The notes under the pieces are model-generated. The model saw only the letters and a list, made by a program, of their open reading frames with translations, was not told the origin of the DNA and made no database searches. Below, piece after piece: positions 56,714 through 64,000 of a stretch of 64,000 nucleotides of DNA. Positions within the stretch are counted from its first letter, which is position 1, and the number at the start of each line of letters is the position of its first letter. The stretch is from an uncultured Lachnospiraceae bacterium (GTDB taxonomy: Bacteria; Bacillota; Clostridia; Lachnospirales; Lachnospiraceae). A program made the translations under genes and the position numbers. The stretch covers positions 23,944 to 87,943 of the forward strand of contig USDK01000001.1 of the NCBI GenBank assembly GCA_900553355.1, written 5' to 3'.

Positions 56714-58219
56714 TTGCGAGCAATCAGTTCGGATGAGATTATCTCTATTATAAAAGAAGAAATAGGCAACTATGACGAGATCAGCCGAAACCAGGAGGTC
56801 GGAACGGTCGTCTCTGTAGGAGACGGGATCGCAACGATCTATGGTCTTGACCATGCTATGTATGGCGAGATCATCACCATGGAAAACGGACTGAAGGGCA
56901 TGGTTCAGGATATTAAAGAAAATGAGATCAGCTGTATCTTATTTGGTGATGACAGCGAGATCACTCAGGGAACGAAAGCTTCCCGGACAAAGAAACGTGC
57001 AGGCATCCCGGTGGGTGAAGCATATATTGGAAGAATCGTGGATGCGCTGGGATCCCCGATTGATGGCCGTGGCGAGATCAAGGCCGACAGCTATCGGCCG
57101 GTGGAGCAGGAAGCGCCCGGCATCGTTGAGCGTAAATCGGTCAGTGTTCCGCTGGAGACAGGAATTTTGTCGATCGACTCCATGTTCCCGATCGGACGGG
57201 GACAGCGTGAGCTGATCATCGGCGACCGGCAGACAGGAAAGACTTCCATCGCACTGGATACGATCTTAAACCAGAAGGGAAAAGACGTGATCTGTATTTA
57301 TGTGGCGATCGGGCAGAAAGCATCTACAGTGGCCCAGCTTGTAAATACACTGCGTAAGCATGATGCACTGGATTACACAACCGTATTCTGTTCAACAGCC
57401 AGTGAGTGTGCGGCGTTGCAGTATATTGTACCTTACTCAGCGACTGCATTGGCAGAGTATTTTATGTATCAGGGAAAAGATGTCCTGATTATTTATGATG
57501 ACCTTTCAAAACATGCGGTGGCATATCGTGCAATTTCTCTTTTGCTGGGACGTTCTCCGGGACGTGAGGCATATCCGGGAGACGTATTCTATCTGCATTC
57601 CAGACTGCTGGAGAGAAGCAGCCGGCTGAATGAGGAAGCAGGAGGCGGATCCATTACTGCACTGCCGATCATTGAGACACAGGCAGGAGATGTATCGGCA
57701 TATATTCCGACCAATGTTATTTCTATTACAGACGGACAGATCTTCCTGGAGAGCAGCCTGTTTAATGCGGGTATGCGTCCGGCGGTCAACGTCGGCCTTT
57801 CTGTATCCCGTGTAGGAGGAGCTGCACAGACCAAGGCTATGAAAAAAGCCAGCGGAAGTATCCGTATCGATCTGGCCCAGGCAAGAGAAATGGAATCCTT
57901 TACCCAGTTCAGTTCGGATCTGGATGAAGCGACCAGGGAACAGCTGAAATACGGAAGTGTACTGACAGAACTTCTGAAGCAGCCTCTGGGACGTCCGCTG
58001 TCCATGCATGAGCAGGTGATCACATTGTGTGCGGCGACTCATAAGATGCTGATGGATGTGGAAACGTCAAAGGTTAAGGGATTTCAGATGGATATGCTGG
58101 CATACTTTGACCGCGAATATCCACAGATCGGAGAGACGCTGGAGGAGAAGAAAGTCCTGGACGATGATCTGATCAGTCAGATCCTGGATGCAGTAAAGAA
58201 ATTTAAAGAAAGCAGATAA
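56714..58219 (+). CDS. atpA: F-type ATP synthase subunit alpha
   Basis: A 501-residue subunit. TTG 56714 is preferred because GGAGGTGA lies five bases before it; GTG 56705 is within that site. Walker A is GDRQTGKTSIALD and the characteristic VGLSVSRVGGAAQTKAMKK is present. It forms non-catalytic nucleotide sites and supplies the arginine finger in that last segment. Confidence 0.95.
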   Translation: MRAISSDEIISIIKEEIGNYDEISRNQEVGTVVSVGDGIATIYGLDHAMYGEIITMENGLKGMVQDIKENEISCILFGDDSEITQGTKASRTKKRAGIPVGEAYIGRIVDALGSPIDGRGEIKADSYRPVEQEAPGIVERKSVSVPLETGILSIDSMFPIGRGQRELIIGDRQTGKTSIALDTILNQKGKDVICIYVAIGQKASTVAQLVNTLRKHDALDYTTVFCSTASECAALQYIVPYSATALAEYFMYQGKDVLIIYDDLSKHAVAYRAISLLLGRSPGREAYPGDVFYLHSRLLERSSRLNEEAGGGSITALPIIETQAGDVSAYIPTNVISITDGQIFLESSLFNAGMRPAVNVGLSVSRVGGAAQTKAMKKASGSIRIDLAQAREMESFTQFSSDLDEATREQLKYGSVLTELLKQPLGRPLSMHEQVITLCAATHKMLMDVETSKVKGFQMDMLAYFDREYPQIGETLEEKKVLDDDLISQILDAVKKFKESR

Positions 58220-58231
58220 GCAGGTGGAACT

Positions 58232-59128
58232 ATGGCAAATGCAAGAGAGCTGAAAGAAAGGATGGCCAGTATCCAGGAGACCAGAAAGATTACGAATGCC
58301 ATGTATCTGATCTCTTCTTCGAAGATGAAGCAGGCCAGAAAAAAACTTGCAGATACGGAGCCGTTCTTTTTTGCGATGCAGGCAGAGATTTCCAGAATAT
58401 TAAGGCATGTTCCGGATATGCACAGCCATTTTTTTGATACAAGGGAGAAGATCCCGCCAGAAGAGCGTAAGGTCGGAAGTATTGTCATTACTGCTGATAA
58501 AGGTCTGGCAGGAGCTTATAATCATAATGTAATCAAAATGGCGGAAGAAGTGCTGAAAGAGCCAGGAAGGCATAAAATGTTTGTGATGGGCGAGCTGGGA
58601 AGACAGTACTTCTCTAAAAAAGAGGGACTGGAGCTTGACACTTCTTTCCGGTATACAGTACAGAATCCAACGCTTTACAGGGCACGTGTGATTGCGGAAG
58701 AGATGGTGTCTCTGTTTGAAGAAGGGGAGCTGGATGATATTTATATCATCTACACCAGGATGGAAAATGCGATGCAGGCCGTGACGGAAAAGATTAAGCT
58801 CCTTCCACTGCACAGGATAAGTTTTGCCCCTAAGAATATGCCGTCTCTGACGGGAATCTATCAGGAGGGGATGACCCTGTATCCGTCGGCACACAGTGTT
58901 ATGGATAACATTGTGCCGAACTATGCGGTGGGAATCATATATGGCTGCCTGGTAGAGTCTTACTGTAGTGAGCACAACGCCAGGATGCAGGCGATGCAGA
59001 ACGCGACAGACAGTGCATCGGATATGCTGGATGAATTGACGATAACATATAACCGTGTGCGCCAGGCCGATATTACGCAGGAGCTGACTGAGGTGATCGG
59101 CGGAGCGAATGCACAGAAAAGGAAGTGA
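58232..59128 (+). CDS. atpG: F-type ATP synthase subunit gamma
   Basis: A 298-residue central shaft subunit. The N-terminal helix (ANARELKERMASIQETRKIT, then NAMYLISSSKM) and the C-terminal helix (ARMQAMQNATDSASDMLDEL, then TITYNRVRQADITQELTEVI) are conserved; both insert into the head. GCAGGTGG precedes the ATG. The stop is followed closely by the beta start. Confidence 0.95.
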   Translation: MANARELKERMASIQETRKITNAMYLISSSKMKQARKKLADTEPFFFAMQAEISRILRHVPDMHSHFFDTREKIPPEERKVGSIVITADKGLAGAYNHNVIKMAEEVLKEPGRHKMFVMGELGRQYFSKKEGLELDTSFRYTVQNPTLYRARVIAEEMVSLFEEGELDDIYIIYTRMENAMQAVTEKIKLLPLHRISFAPKNMPSLTGIYQEGMTLYPSAHSVMDNIVPNYAVGIIYGCLVESYCSEHNARMQAMQNATDSASDMLDELTITYNRVRQADITQELTEVIGGANAQKRK

Positions 59129-59139
59129 GCAGGAACGTT

Positions 59140-60540
59140 ATGACAAAGGGAAAAATCGTACAGGTCATGGGGCCTGTAGTAGACGTGGAATTTCAGAGCA
59201 AAGAAGAGCTTCCGTTTATTAAGGATGCGCTGGAGGTAGACAACGGCGGCAAACGCTGTGTGATGGAGGTCGCGCAGCATGTGGGAAATAATGTTGCCCG
59301 CTGTATCATGCTTGCATCCAGCGACGGCCTTTATAAAGGCATGGAAGTGACGGCTACCGGAGAAGGTATTAAAGTGCCGGTAGGCGATCAGACACTGGGA
59401 CGGCTCTTCAATGTACTTGGAGAGACCATTGATGATAAAGAAAAGATTCCGGAGGATACGGAACACTGGGTGATCCACCGGAAAGCGCCAAGCTTTGAAG
59501 ATCAGAGCCCGGCGGTAGAAGTATTGGAGACAGGAATTAAGGTCATTGACCTTCTGACGCCTTATGCAAAGGGTGGTAAGATTGGTCTGTTCGGCGGTGC
59601 CGGTGTTGGAAAAACGGTATTGATCCAGGAGCTGATCCACAATATCGCTACGGAGCACGGTGGATACTCTATCTTTACTGGTGTCGGAGAGCGTTCTCGT
59701 GAAGGAAATGACCTCTGGACAGAGATGAGTGAATCAGGTGTTTTAAGTAAAACGGCCCTGGTATTCGGGCAGATGAATGAGCCGCCTGGAGCGCGTATGC
59801 GTGTGGCGGAGACCGGGCTTACCATGGCGGAGTATTTCCGTGACCAGGAGCATCAGAACGTGCTGTTGTTCATCGATAATATTTTCCGTTTTGTACAGGC
59901 TGGTTCAGAAGTGTCTGCGCTGCTTGGACGTATGCCATCGGCGGTAGGATATCAGCCGACTCTGGCGAATGAGATGGGTGCTCTGCAGGAACGTATTGCA
60001 TCGACCCGCAGCGGATCGGTTACCTCTGTGCAGGCGGTTTATGTACCGGCGGATGACCTGACTGACCCGGCGCCTGCAACGACATTCTCTCATCTGGATG
60101 CGACGACTGTACTTTCCAGAAAGATTGTTGAGCAGGGAATCTATCCGGCGGTGGATCCGCTGGAGTCAACATCCAGAATCCTGGAGGCGGACGTGGTTGG
60201 AGAAGAGCATTACCGCGTAGCAAGAAAGGTACAGGAGATTCTGCAGAAGTACAAGGAACTGCAGGATATCATTGCAATCCTTGGTATGGAGGAGCTGTCA
60301 GAGGAAGATAAGATGACGGTAAACCGCGCGAGAAAAGTGCAGAGATTTCTGTCTCAGCCGTTCTCCGTGGCCGAAGTATTTACGGGAACGCCTGGAAAAT
60401 ATGTGCCGCTTGCAGAGACGATTCGTGGTTTTGCCGCTATTATCGACGGCGAGATGGATGATTATCCGGAGAGCGCATTCTTCAATGTAGGAACTATTGA
60501 CGATGTGAAGGAGAAGGCGAAAGCACAGGCGCAGAAATAA
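59140..60540 (+). CDS. atpD: F-type ATP synthase subunit beta
   Basis: A 466-residue catalytic subunit. ATG 59140 is preferred (AGGA five bases before); GTG 59125 overlaps the gamma stop and would add five residues. Walker A is GGAGVGKTVLIQEL, the catalytic Glu is in GVGERSREGNDLW, and LLFIDNIFRFVQAGSEVSAL is Walker B. The length is normal. Confidence 0.96.
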   Translation: MTKGKIVQVMGPVVDVEFQSKEELPFIKDALEVDNGGKRCVMEVAQHVGNNVARCIMLASSDGLYKGMEVTATGEGIKVPVGDQTLGRLFNVLGETIDDKEKIPEDTEHWVIHRKAPSFEDQSPAVEVLETGIKVIDLLTPYAKGGKIGLFGGAGVGKTVLIQELIHNIATEHGGYSIFTGVGERSREGNDLWTEMSESGVLSKTALVFGQMNEPPGARMRVAETGLTMAEYFRDQEHQNVLLFIDNIFRFVQAGSEVSALLGRMPSAVGYQPTLANEMGALQERIASTRSGSVTSVQAVYVPADDLTDPAPATTFSHLDATTVLSRKIVEQGIYPAVDPLESTSRILEADVVGEEHYRVARKVQEILQKYKELQDIIAILGMEELSEEDKMTVNRARKVQRFLSQPFSVAEVFTGTPGKYVPLAETIRGFAAIIDGEMDDYPESAFFNVGTIDDVKEKAKAQAQK

Positions 60541-60554
60541 GGAGTGCGTAAGGT

Positions 60555-60971
60555 ATGGAAACATTTTCGTTAAAAATCATATCCAGCGATAAAATCTTTT
60601 ATGAAGGGCCGTGTCAGTATCTGATGGTCCCGGCGCCGGACGGGCAGAAGGGAGTCCTGCCGCATCATGAAAATATGGTGATTGCGGTGGATCCCGGAGA
60701 ACTACATTTTAAAAAGCCGGACGGTGAATGGGTCACAGCGGCGGTTTCCATGGGATTCGCGGAAATCATGAATAACCGAGTGTCTGTGCTGGTGAATACA
60801 GCAGAGCGGCCGGAAGACATTGATGTGAAGCGTGCCGAGGAGGCCAAGGAGCGTGCCGAAGAACGGCTTCGCCAAAAACAGAGCATACAGGAGTATCATC
60901 TGTCCCAGGCTTCGCTCGCGCGGGCGATGGCAAGACTTAAGGCATCCCAGGACAGGCACTGGAATATCTAG
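60555..60971 (+). CDS. atpC: F-type ATP synthase subunit epsilon
   Basis: A 138-residue subunit with an N-terminal beta sandwich (FSLKIISSDKIFYEG, GQKGVLPHHENMV) and a C-terminal helical hairpin rich in Ala, Glu and Arg (about 88-135) that can brake ATP hydrolysis. It is the last gene of the operon, 14 bp after beta with AAGGAGTG upstream. Confidence 0.95.
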   Translation: METFSLKIISSDKIFYEGPCQYLMVPAPDGQKGVLPHHENMVIAVDPGELHFKKPDGEWVTAAVSMGFAEIMNNRVSVLVNTAERPEDIDVKRAEEAKERAEERLRQKQSIQEYHLSQASLARAMARLKASQDRHWNI

Positions 60972-60991
60972 AATATGGGATATATGTAAGG

Positions 60992-61040
60992 GGCGCTGCA
61001 AAATAGGTGAGTAATTCATCTGTTTTGCAGCGCCTCTTAT
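60992..61040 (+). terminator. Terminator of the F-type ATPase operon
   Basis: GGCGCTGCAAAA (60992-61003) pairs perfectly with TTTTGCAGCGCC (61023-61034), with an inner AGGTGA/TCATCT pairing, then a short T-rich stretch. Confidence 0.75.
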
Positions 61041-61221
61041 TTGCAGAATGACAATAAAAGCAGTCGTCCTTTGCAGATTTCTTTACGACATGCTATAGTT
61101 ATTCCATCAATATCGGCGCGGTTCTGGCGCTGGGATTCTTCTCTATCTAAGAGAAGCATTCATTTGGCCGAAAGGCATTCATTTTTTCGTAGGCTTCTGG
61201 TCTGAAGCACGATACCCGTAA

Positions 61222-61632
61222 ATGAAAAAGCGATTGAAAGAAAAAAGGACAGGAGGAGATTTCCGGCAGTGGAACGGCGGACAGAGGGAAGAATTTTTAT
61301 CATTGATATTAGAGCAGAAAGTGAAAATTTTAAAGATTCTGCCTAATGATACAGTCCGGATTGCAGATGAAAGTTCTTTGATTATTACAGATATTGTGAT
61401 AGAAATCAAATACGGGTGTAGAGATGGAGCTTCTTCAGGAGTATGTTTACATTCCGCTTGATGTAATTTGTGATATTGTGCAAAATGAATGTGTCTGAAT
61501 ATGGAGAGGGTGATAGGAATGTTTTCGAAGGAATTACAGGAGTTGGATCGTAATACGGTGCAGTATATGATCGATGAGATGGAGGAAGAGATTGATGAGC
61601 AGCAGAAGTTGAAACAGGAACATGATGGATAG
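61222..61632 (+). pseudogene. Decayed Rpn/PD-(D/E)XK nuclease-transposase family gene
   Basis: Three fragments in different frames match parts of the Lachnospiraceae Rpn-type nuclease family. The N-terminal piece (61222 on) has EQKVKILKILPNDTVRIADE and SSLIITDIVIE. After an internal deletion near 61405 a second frame reads LLQEYVYIPLD. A third piece, downstream of a stop, reads NMERVIGMFSKELQELDRN and TVQYMIDEMEEEIDEQ, ending at TAG 61632. The central catalytic part is missing. Intact relatives are about 300 residues and are linked to RecA-independent recombination. The inner ATG at 61519 could still be translated into 37 residues. Confidence 0.75.
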
Positions 61633-61782
61633 CATTAAAATAGGACTGCTCTTGGGAGGAGTGCAGTCCTGAGGAAAAAGTTATGAAAAAGATTTTTGTT
61701 GTTCAATTCCTTGAACAATTATAGTATAGGAAAAGTTTGTGATGATTTTGTGTTTAAAATAAGAAAAATTTGTAAACAAACT

Positions 61783-62664
61783 TTAAAGATAAAAAAGTTC
61801 TGTAATAAGCTGGCGAAGAGATCCCTCAAACAAATGATCTTTCTTCCATACGACAGAGATTTCATGGAGAATATTCCAGCCCGGGAGGACAATCTGGCGG
61901 ATCCGGCCATCCATAAGTTCAGCCTTTACTGCCGTCTCATAGAGAAAGGTGATCCCACAGCCGTCCAGAACCATTTCCTTAATCGTATTCATATTTCCAA
62001 TTGTGGTGACCTGAGCAAAATCTTCGATACCGAGGTCATATCCGGCCAGTGCATTTTCCAAAATCAGCCGGCTGCCAGAGCCTGTCTCTCGGATTAACAG
62101 CCGTTCCGAAAGCAAAGAGTGAAGAGATTCCGGCGCATGGTGAAGGACATAGTCTCCACTGCAGATGGGAATAAAACGATCAGTAATATAAGGAATATGA
62201 CGGTAGAGATGTCTGGGGTAACTCCCTTCCAGAATTGCAAAATCAATTTCCCCGGCATCCAGTTTTTTCAGAAGATCCTTTGTATTAGCGACCGTCACAG
62301 AAATATTCGCCGTCGGATGCGCAGTAAGAAAATGCGACAATGGAGATGCGATCATAAATTCGCCCACGGTAAGTGTAGCGCCAAAGTGAAGAGTATGTTG
62401 CAGGTCAGTTACAGCAAGAAGCTGTTCCTTTAAGTAGATTTCATTATTGTACAGAGAAGTCAGAGAATCTTTGAGAAGCCTTCCGGCTTCCGTCAGAGAA
62501 ATCCGCTTTCCTGTGAATTGAAAAGCCTGGATATGGTAATATTCCTCAATATATTGAATGTGTTGGGAAACAGCGGGCTGAGAAATATGAAGCTTTTTCG
62601 CCGCACGAGTAAAACTCATCTCGTCACAGACCGTCAAAAAAGTTAAAACACGATGATCAAGCAT
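61783..62664 (-). CDS. LysR-family transcriptional regulator
   Basis: A 293-residue regulator from ATG 62664, preceded by AAGGAGG. The longer frame to 62733 would translate a palindromic repeat and is rejected. The N-terminal LysR helix-turn-helix is FLTVCDEMSFTRAAKKLHIS followed by QPAVSQHIQYIE, and the sensor domain covers about 90-290. It is divergent from the YeiH-type exporter and by position likely regulates it, as CysL/YeiE-type LysR proteins do elsewhere. Confidence 0.93.
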   Translation of the reverse strand: MLDHRVLTFLTVCDEMSFTRAAKKLHISQPAVSQHIQYIEEYYHIQAFQFTGKRISLTEAGRLLKDSLTSLYNNEIYLKEQLLAVTDLQHTLHFGATLTVGEFMIASPLSHFLTAHPTANISVTVANTKDLLKKLDAGEIDFAILEGSYPRHLYRHIPYITDRFIPICSGDYVLHHAPESLHSLLSERLLIRETGSGSRLILENALAGYDLGIEDFAQVTTIGNMNTIKEMVLDGCGITFLYETAVKAELMDGRIRQIVLPGWNILHEISVVWKKDHLFEGSLRQLITELFYL

Positions 62665-62674
62665 GGCAACCTCC

Positions 62675-62720
62675 TTCAATGGGGACGGGGGATTTCCGGA
62701 AATCCCCCGTCCCCATTGAA
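62675..62720. repeat. Perfect 46-bp palindrome, REP-like element copy 2
   Basis: Arms 62675-62697 and 62698-62720 are exact inverted copies without spacer. The arm contains CAATGGGGACGGGGGATTTCC. It shares ATGGGGACG with copy 1 at 54384. Its edge touches the ribosome site of the lysR-type gene, starting 11 bases before that ATG. Confidence 0.85.
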
Positions 62721-62725
62721 TGAAT

Positions 62726-62742
62726 GATAACATATTTTTATC
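62726..62742. promoter_or_regulatory. Candidate LysR-type binding site
   Basis: GATAACATATTTTTATC is a 17-bp dyad (GATAA, 7 bases, TTATC) with the T-N11-A arrangement of LysR boxes, located between the divergent regulator and exporter genes and 20 bp before the exporter promoter. Confidence 0.4.
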
Positions 62743-62762
62743 AAAAAATAAAGATTTATAAT

Positions 62763-62791
62763 TTTACATTATGGAAAACTTATGGTATGAT
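62763..62791 (+). promoter_or_regulatory. Promoter of the YeiH-type exporter gene
   Basis: TTTACA (62763-62768), a 17-bp spacer and TATGAT (62786-62791), 75 bases before the start. Confidence 0.55.
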
Positions 62792-62865
62792 CGTTGCTGT
62801 GGAAAAATGTGGGAAATATTGTGGAAAGCCGGTGGATAAGCCGGTGGATTTTATGGAGGGTGGAT

Positions 62866-63897
62866 ATGGATTTTTTGAGTAAGAATTGGAAGGGAATTTT
62901 GCTTTGTTTTTGTATTGCGGTGCCGTCATGGCTTCTTGGGCAGCGGTTTCCGATCATTGGGGGTCCGGTGATCGCGATTCTTGTGGGAATGATTCTGACG
63001 CTTGGGATCAAGGACAAGGGTTCTCTGGAGAGTGGTATCAAATATACTTCTAAGAAAATTTTGCAGTATGCTGTGATTTTGCTGGGCTTTGGGCTGAACC
63101 TGCAGGTGATCCTGCAGACGGGAAAGCAGTCTTTGCCGATCATCATTTCAACGATTACGACATCTTTGGTTATTGCATATGTCCTGCACAAAGCTATGCA
63201 TATTCCGGGAAAGATTTCTACGCTGGTAGGTGTTGGATCTTCAATCTGCGGAGGTTCTGCGATTGCGGCAACGGCGCCGGTGATTGATGCGGATGATGAA
63301 GAGGTGGCACAGGCAATCTCGGTAATTTTCTTTTTTAACGTGCTGGCGGCGATTTTGTTCCCGACACTGGGAGGATTTCTCGGCTTTGCGACAAACTCAG
63401 GGGACGCGTTCGGAGTGTTTGCCGGGACAGCTGTAAATGATACGTCATCTGTAACGGCAGCGGCTTCCACCTGGGACAGTATTTATGGACTGGGAAGCCA
63501 GACGCTTGACAAGGCGGTAACGGTAAAGCTGACCCGGACTCTGGCGATCATCCCGATTACACTGGTACTGGCGCTGATCCGGACGAAACGGAAAAAAGGA
63601 GAAGGAAGCGGAAAAGTTTCTATGAAGCAGGTGTTCCCATTCTTTATCCTGTTTTTTATTGGGGCTTCCGTCATTACGACGATTGCGACGGCGGCAGGAG
63701 TATCTGCTGATGTGTTTGCGCCATTGAAGGAGCTGTCTAAATTCTTTATCATCATGGCAATGGCGGCAATCGGCCTGAATACAAATATCGTGAAGCTGGT
63801 AAAAACCGGCGGGAAACCGATCCTGATGGGAATGGCGTGCTGGATCGGGATTACGGCAGTAAGTCTTGGGATGCAGCATGTACTGGGAATCTGGTAG
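62866..63897 (+). CDS. YeiH-family putative sulfate exporter (UPF0324)
   Basis: A 343-residue membrane protein with about ten helices. ATG 62866 follows GGAGGG; the in-frame ATG at 62794 has no such site. The family pattern is clear: GQRFPIIGGPVIAILVGMIL, YAVILLGFGLNLQ, LVGVGSSICGGSAIAATAPVI, FGVFAGTAVNDTSSVTAA. Members are named putative sulfate exporters, but the substrate is poorly established (sulfite or taurine-derived sulfur compounds are suggested). The divergent LysR gene probably controls it. Confidence 0.9.
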   Translation: MDFLSKNWKGILLCFCIAVPSWLLGQRFPIIGGPVIAILVGMILTLGIKDKGSLESGIKYTSKKILQYAVILLGFGLNLQVILQTGKQSLPIIISTITTSLVIAYVLHKAMHIPGKISTLVGVGSSICGGSAIAATAPVIDADDEEVAQAISVIFFFNVLAAILFPTLGGFLGFATNSGDAFGVFAGTAVNDTSSVTAAASTWDSIYGLGSQTLDKAVTVKLTRTLAIIPITLVLALIRTKRKKGEGSGKVSMKQVFPFFILFFIGASVITTIATAAGVSADVFAPLKELSKFFIIMAMAAIGLNTNIVKLVKTGGKPILMGMACWIGITAVSLGMQHVLGIW

Positions 63898-63905
63898 ATA
63901 AATGC

Positions 63906-63967
63906 AAAGAGGGTGTCCCAAAACTATGAATTTTTAGATTTATAAGAAAGGGACATCCCTTTCTTTT
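63906..63967 (+). terminator. Intrinsic terminator of the exporter gene
   Basis: GGGTGTCCC (63911-63919) pairs with GGGACATCCC (63950-63959) across an AT-rich loop, followed by a T-rich run. Confidence 0.65.
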
Positions 63968-64000
63968 ATCAAAAGGCTCTTTCATATCTGAAAAACGGCA

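Noticed and set aside
61696..62097. Plus-strand ORF of 133 codons
   Set aside because: It lies mostly antisense to the LysR-family gene, has no family features, and has a weak start.
62665..62733. Extended N-terminus for the LysR-type regulator
   Set aside because: It would translate the palindromic repeat; the standard LysR N-terminus begins at 62664 with AAGGAGG before it.

Overview
The window looks like a chromosomal segment of a Gram-positive anaerobe of the class Clostridia, most likely a gut Lachnospiraceae (Dorea/Blautia/Clostridium scindens-like; genus not determinable by eye). This rests on the purine-rich ribosome sites, frequent TTG and GTG starts, the holB-ricT-trmN-rsmI housekeeping block, anaerobic nrdD/nrdG, an A/V-type ATPase beside an F-type ATPase, and secreted DUF6147-, DUF4367- and DUF1002-type proteins. 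Coding density is high and no prophage, insertion sequence or CRISPR array was seen.

Layout. 1-2.8 kb: truncated DUF4367-like gene, small secreted protein, a 144-bp inverted-repeat element, a TSCPD protein and mtnN. 2.9-10.6 kb: membrane protein, pgi, then a tightly overlapping block of Orn/Lys/Arg-decarboxylase fold protein, guanylate-kinase-like protein, holB, ricT, trmN and rsmI, the counterpart of the Bacillus yaaO-to-yabC region. 10.6-15.7 kb: repeat-rich spacer, a stand-alone sugar-ABC ATPase, and a PucR/CdaR-type regulator followed by an aconitase-family hydratase. 15.9-20 kb: ECF sigma factor with a membrane-anchored beta-propeller protein, then an Lrp regulator with an aminotransferase. 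20-27.4 kb: an AT-rich region with short or decayed ORFs, a UxuB-like reductase, a large TPR/acidic-repeat/AAA-like protein and glgB. 27.5-30 kb (minus strand): DUF1002 protein, thioredoxin, a 45-residue basic ORF and trmB. 30.2-38.7 kb: nine-gene A/V-type ATPase operon. 38.8-40.9 kb (minus strand): proC, an ATC-hydrolase-family protein and a DUF6512 membrane protein.

41.0-47.6 kb: tRNA-Lys, then a self-contained regulon with a promoter, two identical 14-bp operator palindromes, two proteins built of tandem NTF2/SnoaL-like modules, an MFS transporter, a sodium:solute symporter and a LacI-type repressor. This is the best candidate for an undescribed system. It looks like uptake plus cofactor-free chemistry on an unknown small molecule. 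47.7-54.4 kb: ferredoxin-fused aldo/keto reductase, nrdD, nrdG, purine nucleoside phosphorylase, amidohydrolase (MTA/SAH deaminase type) and a DUF1648 protein. 54.7-61 kb: complete F1Fo ATP synthase operon (a, c, b, delta, alpha, gamma, beta, epsilon). 61.2-64 kb: decayed Rpn/PD-(D/E)XK nuclease gene, then a divergent LysR regulator and YeiH-type exporter.

Between genes the window holds several structured repeats: two perfect palindromes that share the core ATGGGGACG, one of them beside the lysR ribosome site, a 67/69-bp direct repeat with an inverted partial copy, and a MITE-like inverted repeat. Hairpin terminators close most operons. All names are by reading and memory of families; no search was run.
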